From assembly GCA_964455095.1 (NCBI GenBank), contig CAYVUV010000222.1, forward strand, positions 25,815 to 89,814: a stretch of DNA of 64,000 nt, in the 5' to 3' direction. Under the pieces are notes generated by a model, which was not told the DNA's origin, did not search any database, and was given only the letters and a program-made list of their open reading frames with translations. Shown here in pieces: positions 1 to 9,037 of the stretch (positions are counted from its first letter, which is position 1; every line of letters starts with the position of its first letter). The position numbers and the translations under genes were made by a program. The DNA is from CAYVUV01 sp964455095 (GTDB lineage: Bacteria; Desulfobacterota; Binatia; HRBIN30; CADEER01).

Positions 1-618
1 CACGATGATGCGATCGGCGAGCTGCGCCGATCCCGTCGGCGGCAGCGCCACGACGCCGTCCGGATAGCGCACGAAGATGTTGATGGTCGCCAGCTCCGGT
101 CCCTCCGGTTTGGCAAAGCGGACGATGACATCGAGCCGGGACTCTGAACCGGCGCAGGTCCGGACCATGCAGTTGAACGGGCAGTTGTCGTTGACGTCGC
201 GATCGCCGTCCGACGTGTTGCCATCGTCGCAAGTCTCGCCCGCTTCCGGCTCGGGAATGCGATTGCCGCACTGGTCGGCGCCGAGCGTCGGGGTGACGGT
301 GGGCGTTGTCGTCGGAGTCGCGGTCGGCGTCGGCGTACCCGCGGAGGCGCAATCCTCGTCGATGGCGTGCCCGACGCCGGCGACGAGCTCGTCGATCTCG
401 ACGCTGCCGCTGTCGTCGGCGTCGAACGACTCGCAGGTGCTGAGCAACGCGGTGCCGAGCGCGACGTTGACGCCGGAGATCAGCTCGCTGATCGCGACTT
501 CTCCATTGGCGTCGCAGTCGCCGACGCACTGGGCACGCGCGCCGGCGGTGAAGACGCACGCGGCGCCGACGACGGCCACGGTGCTGAGGGTGCGGGCAGC
601 GAATCGCGGAATAGACAT
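1..618 (-). CDS. Secreted dockerin-like / Cys-rich-repeat protein, C-terminus cut by window edge
   Basis: The frame from the ATG at 618 stays open for 206 codons to the window edge, so the C-terminus is missing. AAGGAGG lies 7 bases before the ATG. Residues 1-29 form a signal peptide ending ARA. Residues 31-90 carry two EF-hand/dockerin-like loops (GDCDANGEVAISEL and DADDSGSVEIDEL). Residues 95-113 are a Thr/Pro linker, and 117-150 a Myxococcus-type Cys-rich repeat containing ETCDDGN. From about 160 a beta-sandwich-like segment begins that matches the tail of the protein at 4067-5413 (RYPDGVV versus TYPDGTV). The gene starts 25 bases after the TonB receptor stop and is probably co-transcribed with it. 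An extracellular calcium-binding or scaffold role is inferred; no enzyme motif is visible. Confidence 0.75.
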   Translation of the reverse strand, partial: MSIPRFAARTLSTVAVVGAACVFTAGARAQCVGDCDANGEVAISELISGVNVALGTALLSTCESFDADDSGSVEIDELVAGVGHAIDEDCASAGTPTPTATPTTTPTVTPTLGADQCGNRIPEPEAGETCDDGNTSDGDRDVNDNCPFNCMVRTCAGSESRLDVIVRFAKPEGPELATINIFVRYPDGVVALPPTGSAQLADRIIV

Positions 619-643
619 GGGTGATCCTCCTTCGCAGCAACGG

Positions 644-3454
644 TCAGAACGAATAGGACACGCCGACGGTGAACTTGATTCCCGTCGTGTAGCGTGAGGT
701 CGTGTGGCCGCCCTGCGTCTCGTGAAACGGGTCGTTCAAGAGATTCTCGACCGCCAGCTTGGTCTTGATGGGCGTATCGAAGGGTGAGAACTTGCCCACC
801 CAGACGACGTCGAGCTGGTCGCGGCGCTCCTGGTAGATGTCCGGCAGGCCGTCGGCGCCGGCCGCGACGATCTGGCGATCGATCGTGTTGTAGAGCAGGC
901 GCGTCGTGCCCCAGGTGTCGTCGGCGTATTCGATCGAGGCGTTGATGACGAACGGGGCCTGCCCCTGCAGGGCGCGCTTGTTGTTGGTCTGAATGCCGCC
1001 GGGCCGCAGGGTGACTTCGGAATCGACGATGGAGGCGTTGGCCTGGAAGGTGACGTTGCGCAGCGCCGGTGCCACCGTCCCGAGCCCCCGCACGCCTTCC
1101 AGCCGAGAGGCCAGGAAGCCGAAGTCCTTGCGCAACTCGAGCTCGCCGCCATAGAGCGTCGCGTCCTTGGCGTTCTCGAAGGTGTCGCCGACGCTCGAGA
1201 CAAGCGGCGCCGTGACCGTTTCGATGGGGTCCTTCAACTCCTTGTAGAAGACGCTGGCGGACGCCAGCTCGAGCGGCGAGAAGAACCACTCCCAGCGCAA
1301 GTCGTGGCTGGTGATGTTGGAGGAGACCAGGAATGGGTTGCCGATGAGGGTCCGCTCACCGCCCGGAACGATGAACAGCGTCGGCGTCAATTCGCGGAAC
1401 TCGGGCCGCGACACCGTCTGACTGAAGCCGTAGCGCACGTTCATGTCGGCGCGCGGGCTGTAGATTACGTTGACCGCGGGCAGCGGATCGAGATCGTTGA
1501 TCGGTCGTTTGACGGGGATGTCGGAGCGCGTCGCGCTATTGAGCAGGATGTAGGAGTACTCGACGCGCGCGCCGGCGACGACGCGCAGGCGGTCCTTGAC
1601 GATCGGTAGATCGAACATGCCGTAGCCGCCGATGATCTCCTGCGACGCCTGGAACGAGTCGGCACCGGTCGACGATTCGCCGAACCGCACGAAGCCGGGC
1701 CCACCGATGTTGTCGGGGACGAGGATTTGTTCGGGCGACGGCAGCGTATCGAGGTTGGCGGGGACGTTGGTGAAGCGAAAGCGCCGGTAGTCGAAGTTGC
1801 GATCGCGGTAGAGATAGGCGACGCCGGTCTTGAACCGGGCCGCCAGGCCCGACCAGACGTCGGTGGCGGGCAGCTGCGTCTTGAACGGCACGGTGAGGTC
1901 CACGGCCGAGTCCGACAACCACTCGTCGAGATTGGCGAAGGTGCGCAGCAGGTCGTCACCCTGGCTGCGGATCTCGGGCGCGCCCTCGCCGGTGTCGCGA
2001 TACGAATACAGCCGCGTGTCGGGCTGGTCTTCGGTCGACTGCGACAGGGCCGTGCGCCAGTCGACATCGACCCACTTGAGATGATGCTTGCCGCCGAGCT
2101 GACCGAAGCCGAGCTGATCCTCGGTGTACTGCAGCTGCGTCGGGGAGAAGATGATGCCGGGGTTGGACTCGGCTTGCTCGCCGCTCCCGACCAGGGTCTC
2201 GTCCGTCGTCTTGCGGTTGACCAGCCCGCGCAAGCTCAGCTGATGGTCGGGCGAGAGCTTGAGACCGCTGGTGAGGACGGCGCCGAGGTTGGTCTCGAAG
2301 GTGCTGCGGTCGTAGACGTACGCGTTGCCCCGGCCGGTGTCGAGCTGCTCGACGTTGGTGAACGTCGTGGCGAGCTCGTTCGACTGCTGCTTGTACTCGT
2401 TGCTGTAGCTGCCGGCGAGCGAGATCCCGAGCGGTCCGTAGGTGTTGCCGCCGGAGACGTCGAGACCGAAGTTGGGCGGTGCCGTTTTCGTTTTGACGTC
2501 CCAGATGTTGCGGAACCCCGAGGCGTAGCCGCGCGCCAGGGCGCCGTCCGGCACCGTGCTCGGCAGCGTGCCCGGGACGGTGTCCGGCAGCTCGCGGTAC
2601 TTGCTGCCGAAGCCGAAGTAGTCGCCGCTGCTGCCCTTGTACGTCTGGAATTCGTGCCCGGTGATGGCGGTGTTGGAGCTCATCGATGCCCCGACGCTGT
2701 AGGACAGCTGGGTCGGGAACTCGCGCAGCTGGATGTCCACCAGGCCGCCGGAGAAGTCGCCCGGCAGGTCGGGCGTGTAGCCTTTGATGATGTTGAGCGC
2801 GTCGATGAAGTCGGCCGGGAAGATGTCGAGCGGTATGACGCGCTTGTTCGGGTCGGTGCTGGGCAGGCGGCTGCCGTTGAGCAGCGCGCTGCTGAAGCGC
2901 TCGCCCAGCCCGCGCACGACGATGAACTTGCCGTCCTTGATGGTGACGGCCGGCACCCGCTGCACCACCTCCGCGGCGTCGGAGTCGGGCGACTTTTCGA
3001 TTGCCTGGGCGGAGATGTTGTCGCTCACCACCGGCGCCTGCTTGCGCTGCAGCAGCTGTGTGGCTTCGGCCGCCTTGGCGGCCTCGGCGACGACCTCGAC
3101 CGTTTCCACGGCGGCCTCGCCCTCGGGCTTCAGGCTGGCGTCGGCGCGCGCCACCTTTCCGGCGACGACGACGACGTTGCGCAACCGCGTGCCCTGGTAG
3201 AGCGGCGCGAACAGGCGCAATTCGTAGGTACCCACCGGCACCTTGACGGAGAAGTTGCCGTCGAGATCGGTGCGCAGCTTCTTCGGCCGGCCGATGATCT
3301 CGACCCCCGCCTCGATGATCGGCTCGGCCGTCGCGGCGTCGATCACCGTGCCGGCAATCGTGCCCTCGGCACTCGCGTCCTGCGCCGCTGCTTGGCTGCT
3401 GAGCGCGACGAGAAAGAAAAGACCAGCCAGCGCTCGCACCGCTCCACGCACCAT
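644..3454 (-). CDS. TonB-dependent outer-membrane receptor with carboxypeptidase-regulatory-like N-domain
   Basis: 936 residues. The ATG at 3454 is chosen over an upstream ATG at 3535 because GAGGGAG lies just before it and a clean signal peptide (residues 1-25, ending AAAQ) follows. Residues about 30-115 resemble a carboxypeptidase-D regulatory-like fold (GTVIDAATAEPI, DLDGNFSVKVPVGTY). About 140-270 form the plug, with RGLGERFSSALLNGS and LPGDFSGGLVDI. The rest is a long beta-barrel ending in SYSF, the terminal Phe expected for outer-membrane barrels. ETVEVVAE before the plug could be the TonB box. The substrate is unknown. The TonB/ExbB/ExbD genes at 8.2-10.8 kb are the likely energy source, and the secreted proteins on both sides are plausible partners. 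Confidence 0.9.
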   Translation of the reverse strand: MVRGAVRALAGLFFLVALSSQAAAQDASAEGTIAGTVIDAATAEPIIEAGVEIIGRPKKLRTDLDGNFSVKVPVGTYELRLFAPLYQGTRLRNVVVVAGKVARADASLKPEGEAAVETVEVVAEAAKAAEATQLLQRKQAPVVSDNISAQAIEKSPDSDAAEVVQRVPAVTIKDGKFIVVRGLGERFSSALLNGSRLPSTDPNKRVIPLDIFPADFIDALNIIKGYTPDLPGDFSGGLVDIQLREFPTQLSYSVGASMSSNTAITGHEFQTYKGSSGDYFGFGSKYRELPDTVPGTLPSTVPDGALARGYASGFRNIWDVKTKTAPPNFGLDVSGGNTYGPLGISLAGSYSNEYKQQSNELATTFTNVEQLDTGRGNAYVYDRSTFETNLGAVLTSGLKLSPDHQLSLRGLVNRKTTDETLVGSGEQAESNPGIIFSPTQLQYTEDQLGFGQLGGKHHLKWVDVDWRTALSQSTEDQPDTRLYSYRDTGEGAPEIRSQGDDLLRTFANLDEWLSDSAVDLTVPFKTQLPATDVWSGLAARFKTGVAYLYRDRNFDYRRFRFTNVPANLDTLPSPEQILVPDNIGGPGFVRFGESSTGADSFQASQEIIGGYGMFDLPIVKDRLRVVAGARVEYSYILLNSATRSDIPVKRPINDLDPLPAVNVIYSPRADMNVRYGFSQTVSRPEFRELTPTLFIVPGGERTLIGNPFLVSSNITSHDLRWEWFFSPLELASASVFYKELKDPIETVTAPLVSSVGDTFENAKDATLYGGELELRKDFGFLASRLEGVRGLGTVAPALRNVTFQANASIVDSEVTLRPGGIQTNNKRALQGQAPFVINASIEYADDTWGTTRLLYNTIDRQIVAAGADGLPDIYQERRDQLDVVWVGKFSPFDTPIKTKLAVENLLNDPFHETQGGHTTSRYTTGIKFTVGVSYSF

Positions 3455-4066
3455 CCGTCGCTCCCTCACGCCATGCATAAAAATGGGGTGTCGATCCTGC
3501 GCGGGCAGCTCTCCGCTCCCCGGATCGACATGCACGGACGATAGCCAGGCGATTGTGTTGGCGCAGTTACCGGACTGTGAAGGTTTGATTACAGCGCGCG
3601 GCGCACGAGTTCATCGAAGCGTCATCGCCGCGTAAAGCGCTCGTAACCTCGCCGCAGTAGTTACGGGGCGAATCGCTCGACCCAATCGATTGCTTCCGCA
3701 TGTTCACCGAACATTCACAGACGGGACACGGCGGCGTCACGCAGCGAGCGTACGCTCGGCCGAGTTCCAGCAGGCGTCGCGTTGGCGGCGAGGCGGCATC
3801 TCGGGGCCGCACATCGAACCGCACCGGACGCGCAACCAATGTCACTGAATGTAGAACGGGGAGATCTTCACCGAGAGCAAAGGAGGGGAGACGGCGCCAA
3901 GGGGGAGAGCTGCAACGAGCGGTAGAGGCTTCGAGGGGGTTCCAATTGGGTAGTACGCCCCCGCCGCGCATCGAGTTGACCCAAGACACGCGACGGGAGC
4001 GTCCAACCGCACTCCCCACCACCTGACGGCGGTGGCGAGCACGGAAGACCAACAAGGAGAAATTGC
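3455..4066. other. Divergent intergenic region between TonB receptor and secreted protein gene
   Basis: This 612-base gap separates the minus-strand receptor gene from the plus-strand secreted-protein gene, so it must hold promoters for both. I see no convincing -35/-10 or -24/-12 pair and no protein-coding frame with support. A 6-3-6 inverted repeat, ATGTTC-ACC-GAACAT, lies at 3700-3714 and could be an operator, but perfect repeats of that size are expected by chance several times in 64 kb. The AAGGAGAAATTGC before 4067 is the ribosome site of the next gene. Confidence 0.4.
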
Positions 4067-5413
4067 ATGTACCACAGTCTATTTCGTGATCAAGGGCGCG
4101 TCGCCCTGGTGGCGCTCACGGGCGTCGCGATGTTGTTCGCGGCCGGCTCCGCGCAAGCCGACGAGCTGAAGTGCCGCCGGACGATTGCCAAGAGCACGGC
4201 CAAGTTCGAGAGCGCGAAGCTGAAGACGCTGCAGAAGTGTGAAGACGGCCGCTTGAAGGGGACCGTCACCGGCACCTGCCCCGACACCAAGGCAAGCGAG
4301 AAGATCAGCGGCGCCGCGACCAAGCTCAGCGACGCGATCGTCAAGGACTGCGACGCCGCGTCGGTGGCCGCGATCTACCCGGGCGGGACCTGTCCGGTGT
4401 TCGAGAGCGACCATCTGCCGAACGGCAGCTGCGCGGGACCGGTCACCACCGGCGCCGAGCTCGCCACGTGTCTCACCTGTATCTCCGAAGGCTCGGTTGA
4501 TCAGCTGATCGCCTTCTATTTCGGCGGGCTGTTCCCGGCCGGCGACGACGGCGATCTGCTCAAGTGCGAGCGCGCGCTCGGCAAGAACGCGACCAAGTTC
4601 TTCGCCAGCAAGCGCAAGGTGCTGCAGAAGTGCGAAGACAGCCACATCAAGGCCAACACCGTCGGTGCGTGCCCCGATGCGGAAGGCGCGACGAAGATCA
4701 GCGACGCGGCCGCCAAGCTGGCGGACAAGGTGGACAAGGCCTGTGACACCTTCGACCAGGACGACTACCGCGGCCCCAACTTCTGCCCGGCCCTCGGCAC
4801 CTGTGGCGGGCCGATCAACACGCGCGCGCAGACGATCGCCTGCCTCGAGTGCCTGAGCGGCCTCAAGGCCGACTGCACCAACCGCATCTCGGCGCCCGGC
4901 AACGGCGCGGTGCCGGCCGCGTGCAACCCGACCTGCGGCGATGGCGTCACCAACCTGCTCGGCGGCGAGACCTGCGACGACGGCAACTACGTCAACGGCG
5001 ATGCCTGCCCGAGCGACTGCAACGTCAACCCGAACTGCACCAGCCCGGGCGGCCCGGTGATCGGCACGGTCAATCTGACCGGCGTGCCGACGGCGGGCCT
5101 GTCGTCGGTCATCGTGTTCATCACCTACCCGGACGGCACGGTCCAGATCGGCGGCAGCGGCGCCGGCGCGATCGGCATCAATGCGGTCGGGGCCGACTCC
5201 GTTACGCCCAATGATCTGAACTACGGCATCCGCGTCCTGACGCTGTCGCCCGATGGCACGACGCCGATCAACAACCCGCCGTTCACGATCGACTTCATCA
5301 CCTGCAACGGTGCGGTGCCGACCGACGCGATGTTCAACTGCGTCGTCGAGTCCGCCTTCGATACGGCCGCGCAGCCGGTCAACAACCTGACCTGCGCCGT
5401 CGACGTCCCGTAG
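4067..5413 (+). CDS. Secreted protein with two tandem Cys-rich domains, Cys-rich repeat and cohesin-like tail
   Basis: 448 residues. AAGGAG precedes the ATG. Residues 1-32 are a signal peptide ending SAQA. Residues about 35-140 and 166-265 are two copies of one domain: each starts LKC(R/E)R(T/A)...K, continues with LQKCED, then CPD...KIS, and ends with a C-rich stretch (ATCLTC, IACLEC). Residues about 285-325 are a Myxococcus-type repeat (CGDGVTNLLGGETCDDGN). The last 120 residues form a beta-rich segment (VIVFITYPDGTV, FTIDFITC) resembling cohesin-like domains and matching the protein at 1-618. I do not know a named family for the tandem domain. The short gap to the next secreted-protein gene (49 bases) suggests an operon. 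Binding or scaffolding at the cell surface is inferred. Confidence 0.8.
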   Translation: MYHSLFRDQGRVALVALTGVAMLFAAGSAQADELKCRRTIAKSTAKFESAKLKTLQKCEDGRLKGTVTGTCPDTKASEKISGAATKLSDAIVKDCDAASVAAIYPGGTCPVFESDHLPNGSCAGPVTTGAELATCLTCISEGSVDQLIAFYFGGLFPAGDDGDLLKCERALGKNATKFFASKRKVLQKCEDSHIKANTVGACPDAEGATKISDAAAKLADKVDKACDTFDQDDYRGPNFCPALGTCGGPINTRAQTIACLECLSGLKADCTNRISAPGNGAVPAACNPTCGDGVTNLLGGETCDDGNYVNGDACPSDCNVNPNCTSPGGPVIGTVNLTGVPTAGLSSVIVFITYPDGTVQIGGSGAGAIGINAVGADSVTPNDLNYGIRVLTLSPDGTTPINNPPFTIDFITCNGAVPTDAMFNCVVESAFDTAAQPVNNLTCAVDVP

Positions 5414-5462
5414 GCGCGCGATGCTCACCCGAATCGCTACTCATTTGAAAAAGGAGAACCGC

Positions 5463-7508
5463 ATGAAGCGTTCATGGCAATCGGTGCTCGTGGCGGTCAT
5501 CGCAACGAGCGCCGTGGCGATCCTCGCGCCCGGGCTGGCTGCGGCCGTCTGTGGCGACCTCAACAACGACAACACGGTCGACGCCCGCGATGCGAGCTGC
5601 CTCGGCGCCTGCGTCGCCGGCAACGGCACCTGCCCGACCCCGGCGGCGTTCGCGTTCTGTGGCCCCGGCCCGATCTGCGGCACGGGCAATCCGCTCGACT
5701 GCGCCGACATCGTCGATGACAACGACTTCAACCTGCCGGAGATTCAGGCTGACTTCACCAACTTGAACCTCAGCCTGATCGGCGTCGAGACCCTGTACGG
5801 CCTGTGCGCCACCGGCCGCGCCGGCATCAGCAACAGCTGCCCGAACAAGATCGGCTTCTGCGCCGGTGACGGCGACACGGCGTGCACCAGCGCCGGCGAT
5901 TGCGTCTCGCAGGGCACCACCGGCCCGTGCAACCCCGGCTGCCCCGGCGACGGCGACGTGACCTACCAGAGCTTCACCATCGACAAGACCACCGGCTGGC
6001 CGCCCGCACCGGGCTGCCAGGTGCGCCTGAACGGCACGGTGTTCGTCCAGACCCCCGCGGGCGCGGCCGCCGACACGGTGCTCTGCATCGAGAAGGGCAC
6101 CACCGTCAAGGGCGTCGTCGGAGCGCCGGCGGACCCGGCGCTGATCTTCATCACCACCGAGGAGACGCCGATGGACGGCATCCCGGATCGCAAGGCCAAG
6201 ATCGATGCGCAGGGCACGCCGGCCGAGCCGATCGTCTACACCAGCAGCGCCACGCCCGGCACCCGCTTGAAGGGCGACTGGGGCGGCGTGATGTTCAACG
6301 GTCTCAGCACCACCAACCGCAACCCCAACTGCACGGGGCAGGGCGAGGGCGTTCCGACGCCGTTCGGCGGTTGCATCGCCGACGACAGCTCCGGTATCGC
6401 GACCTACAACCGGGTCGAGTTCGCCGGCATTCTGTTCACGCCCAACAACGAGCTCAACTTGTGGACCATGAACGGCGTCGGCAGCGGCACGCGCTTCGAC
6501 TTCATCCAGGCCAACGTCGGCAACGACGACTGCATCGAGTGGTTCGGCGGCACGGTCAACCACGACCATCTGGTCGCTTCGGCGTGCGCCGACGACGGGT
6601 TCGACTGGCAGCTGGGCTTCACCGGGTCGCTGCAGTTCGGCCTCTACCTGCAGAACGGCCCGCTGGTCGATACCGCCAACGGCCGCGACAGCCGCGGCAT
6701 CGAGGCCGACAACAGCGAGTTCGGCAACAACCTCCTGCCGCGCTCGAACCCTGACATGTGCAACCTGACGCTGGTCGGCTCGCGCGCCGACGGCGACATC
6801 GGCGGCTCGGACGTCGGGATGCTCTTCCGCCGCGGCACCGGCGGCACGGTCGCCAATTCGATCATCACCGGCCATCAGGATGCCGGCGTCGAGCTGCGCG
6901 ACGCGGCGACCACGCAGATCGCCTGCACCAACACCACCACGCTCAACCCCGCCGACCCGAACCTGCGCGTGCGCAACAGCATCTTCTACCTCAACGGCAC
7001 GTTCCCCGGGTCCGGCACGGAGCAGTGCAAGCGCGACGTCTGCCGCAATGCGGCGGGCCAGAATCCCAATGCGCTGTGCACGGCCGGAACCACCCCGTAC
7101 GCCTGCTGCACGGGTGCGGGGACCGGCACCTGCGACGTCACCTGCGACCTCAACTCGCAGTGCGTCGCCGGCGCGCCCGACGGTTCCTTCACGTTCTGCA
7201 ACATCGGCAACAACACCTGCAGCTCGTGCGAATGGTACAACCAGCTGGTGGCGACCGAAGGCGTGATCAACGCCAACACGACGAACACCGTCAATCCGGG
7301 CGTCCCCACCGCCTACCCGGCCAGCGGCGATCTGTACGACGGCCGTCCGACCGGCACCCTGACCACGGCTGCTTCCTGCAGCGCGATCAACCCGGGGTTC
7401 GTCGACACCACGTACGTCGGCGCCTTCGACCCGGCCGCGCCGTGCAACGCCGCCAGCGGCCCCTGCGACTGGCTCTCCGAGCCGTGGATCAGCTTCGCGA
7501 CCAATTGA
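5463..7508 (+). CDS. Large secreted dockerin-like / beta-helix-type surface protein
   Basis: 681 residues. The ATG at 5463 is preferred to an ATG at 5421 because AAAGGAGAACCGC directly precedes it and the signal peptide (residues 1-27, ending AAA) starts there. Residues about 28-60 contain a dockerin-like loop (GDLNNDNTVDARDA) and a second Asp-rich loop (DIVDDNDFN) follows near 85. Residues about 180-520 match a widespread secreted family with GVGSGT, EWFGGTVNHDHLVA and DDGFDWQLGF, thought to fold as a right-handed beta-helix and often encoded beside TonB receptors. Many paired cysteines lie in the last 200 residues (CRNAAGQNPNALC, CDVTCDLNSQC). No catalytic motif is visible. A role as cell-surface partner of the receptor at 644-3454 is inferred. 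Confidence 0.8.
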   Translation: MKRSWQSVLVAVIATSAVAILAPGLAAAVCGDLNNDNTVDARDASCLGACVAGNGTCPTPAAFAFCGPGPICGTGNPLDCADIVDDNDFNLPEIQADFTNLNLSLIGVETLYGLCATGRAGISNSCPNKIGFCAGDGDTACTSAGDCVSQGTTGPCNPGCPGDGDVTYQSFTIDKTTGWPPAPGCQVRLNGTVFVQTPAGAAADTVLCIEKGTTVKGVVGAPADPALIFITTEETPMDGIPDRKAKIDAQGTPAEPIVYTSSATPGTRLKGDWGGVMFNGLSTTNRNPNCTGQGEGVPTPFGGCIADDSSGIATYNRVEFAGILFTPNNELNLWTMNGVGSGTRFDFIQANVGNDDCIEWFGGTVNHDHLVASACADDGFDWQLGFTGSLQFGLYLQNGPLVDTANGRDSRGIEADNSEFGNNLLPRSNPDMCNLTLVGSRADGDIGGSDVGMLFRRGTGGTVANSIITGHQDAGVELRDAATTQIACTNTTTLNPADPNLRVRNSIFYLNGTFPGSGTEQCKRDVCRNAAGQNPNALCTAGTTPYACCTGAGTGTCDVTCDLNSQCVAGAPDGSFTFCNIGNNTCSSCEWYNQLVATEGVINANTTNTVNPGVPTAYPASGDLYDGRPTGTLTTAASCSAINPGFVDTTYVGAFDPAAPCNAASGPCDWLSEPWISFATN

Positions 7509-7531
7509 TGCGTCGCTGATTTGAAAAACGA

Positions 7532-7562
7532 TGGGCGGAGGTCGCGCCGCGGCCTCCGCCCA
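7532..7562 (+). terminator. GC-rich hairpin after the secreted-protein gene
   Basis: TGGGCGGAGG (7532-7541) pairs perfectly with CCTCCGCCCA (7553-7562) around an 11-base loop, 24 bases after the stop at 7508. Only a weak T-rich tail (ACTTTCCC) follows, so termination may be partial. This would lower expression of the downstream lipoprotein relative to the secreted proteins. Confidence 0.45.
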
Positions 7563-7586
7563 CTTTCCCGAGGAGCACACATCACC

Positions 7587-8117
7587 ATGAATCGCGCCAT
7601 CGTTCTGAGCACGCTCAGCGTCTTCTTGGCCACCGCATGCGCCAACACGGCGCGCACGACGCCACCGCCGCCGGCGCAAGAGTTGACCGATGGACGGCCG
7701 ACGGTGGACGCGCTGATCGCGGACTTCGTCGCCGCCATCAGCGCCAACGACAAGGCAGCGCTGAACCGCCTGCGGCTCAACGAGGCGGAGTACCGCTCGA
7801 TCCTCGTCCCGGGCACGGTCAAGCCGGGCGCCCCGCCGCGTGTGGTGTCGCAGCAGTCGAGCGTTTTCTTCTGGCAGCTGCTCGACGAAAAGAGCCGCAT
7901 CTACGCCGACCAGTTGCTGCGCGACTTCGGTGGCCGGCCGTATCGCCATTGGGAGCTGAAGTTTACCGGTCCACCGCAACAGTTCGCCTGGTACTCGACC
8001 GTCGGTGAAGTGCGGTTGGAGTTGCAGGGCGAAGACGACAAGACCTGGCATCTCGAGACCGGTTCGATTGCCGAAGTTGGCGACCGCTTCAAGTTCATCG
8101 GCTTCAACTACGACTGA
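7587..8117 (+). CDS. Putative lipoprotein/periplasmic protein of TonB locus, unknown function
   Basis: 176 residues. The ATG at 7587 follows GAGGAG by about 10 bases. The N-terminus is hydrophobic and ends in ATAC, a weak lipobox, so lipidation at Cys is possible. A Pro/Thr stretch follows. The body (residues about 35-176) has alternating helix and strand character with a Trp/Phe-rich second half (YRHWELKFTGPP, FAWYSTVGEVRLEL), reminiscent of NTF2-like or DUF4440-type folds. It sits between the secreted protein and tonB, 99 bases before tonB. Function is not known; a helper in the TonB-linked process is inferred from position. Confidence 0.65.
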   Translation: MNRAIVLSTLSVFLATACANTARTTPPPPAQELTDGRPTVDALIADFVAAISANDKAALNRLRLNEAEYRSILVPGTVKPGAPPRVVSQQSSVFFWQLLDEKSRIYADQLLRDFGGRPYRHWELKFTGPPQQFAWYSTVGEVRLELQGEDDKTWHLETGSIAEVGDRFKFIGFNYD

Positions 8118-8216
8118 GGCCGCGCGCTCGACGTCGCACGTTCTTCACCGGCCTGTAACATTCCCGCAATGTGCCGCCGCTATAGGTACTGACCTCAGGG
8201 GTCGAAGGAACGCCGT

Positions 8217-9005
8217 ATGGCCGCAAGTCTCGAGCACGACTCCACGTCACCGTTTGCTTCCTACGGGGGCGGCGACGACGGGCCGCATCATTGGATGGCC
8301 GCGGCGCTCGGCTCCTCGTTGGTCTACGTGGTGGTCGGCGTCCTGGTGGTGACGATCGGCACGGCGACCAAGCGCATCATCGAGGAGAAGAAGGTCGACC
8401 TGACGTTCGTCGAGACGGTGGTCAAGGAAGAGCCGCCGCCGCCACCGCCGCCGCCGGTGGTCGAGGACAAGCCCAAGCCGCCACCTCCCGCGGCCGCGCC
8501 GGTGGTGCCGAAGCACTTGAAGGTGGTCAAGCTCGACAAGCCGCCGCCGCCCAAGGAACTGGTGGCGCCGAAAGAGATGCCGCTGGAGGCGCCGAAGGAA
8601 GTCGATGCCAGCCTGGACAAGGGCGTGGCGGTGTACGGCGAGGTCAAGGGCCCCGGTGACGCGGCCGGACTGGAAGGCGGCATGGAGGGCGGCGTGGCCG
8701 GCGGTCATGCCGGTGCCATCGCGCTGCCCGAGGACGCCGAGCCGCCGGTGCCGGTGAAGAGCAACGTGCCGCCGGCGTATCCGGAGGTCGCCCGCGCCGG
8801 CGGTCAAACCGGCATGGTCATTCTCAAGGTGGTGATCCTCGCCTCCGGCAAAGTCGCCGACGTCTCGGTCATGCGCGGCGACGAGCCATTCGCCAGCGCC
8901 GCGGTCGCGGCTGTGAAGCAGTGGCAGTACGAGCCGGCGCGCTACAAGGGGCAGCCGATCTCCGTCTACCGGATCATCCGCATTCCGTTCAAACTTACGG
9001 TGTGA
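8217..9005 (+). CDS. tonB: TonB energy-transducing protein
   Basis: 262 residues. GAAGGAA precedes the ATG. A short cytoplasmic head is followed by one membrane segment near residues 27-50 (SLVYVVVGVLVVTIG), a proline-rich periplasmic spacer of Pro/Lys/Val repeats from about 68 to 110, a Gly-rich stretch, and a TonB C-terminal domain from about 180 to 262 with NVPPAYPEVARAGGQTG and a conserved QWQYEPA motif. It transmits proton-motive force from ExbB/ExbD to outer-membrane receptors such as that at 644-3454. It is the first gene of a tonB-exbB-exbD-exbD operon, with 32 bases to exbB. Confidence 0.95.
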   Translation: MAASLEHDSTSPFASYGGGDDGPHHWMAAALGSSLVYVVVGVLVVTIGTATKRIIEEKKVDLTFVETVVKEEPPPPPPPPVVEDKPKPPPPAAAPVVPKHLKVVKLDKPPPPKELVAPKEMPLEAPKEVDASLDKGVAVYGEVKGPGDAAGLEGGMEGGVAGGHAGAIALPEDAEPPVPVKSNVPPAYPEVARAGGQTGMVILKVVILASGKVADVSVMRGDEPFASAAVAAVKQWQYEPARYKGQPISVYRIIRIPFKLTV

Positions 9006-9037
9006 TCGCGCCGGCGCGATCAGTGAAGGAGCGACAA

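Noticed and set aside
3700..3714. Perfect inverted repeat ATGTTC-ACC-GAACAT in the divergent intergenic region
   Set aside because: A 6-base perfect inverted repeat with fixed spacing is expected about 16 times by chance in 64 kb. Position is suggestive but no second copy supports it.
5472..8051. 859-codon open frame on the minus strand opposite the secreted-protein genes, and other long antisense frames (1727-3544, 10081-11991, 15630-17297, 17905-19800, 49204-51813)
   Set aside because: They mirror real genes on the other strand, have Arg/Ala/Val-rich low-complexity translations and no family motifs. Long open antisense frames are expected in GC-rich coding DNA.
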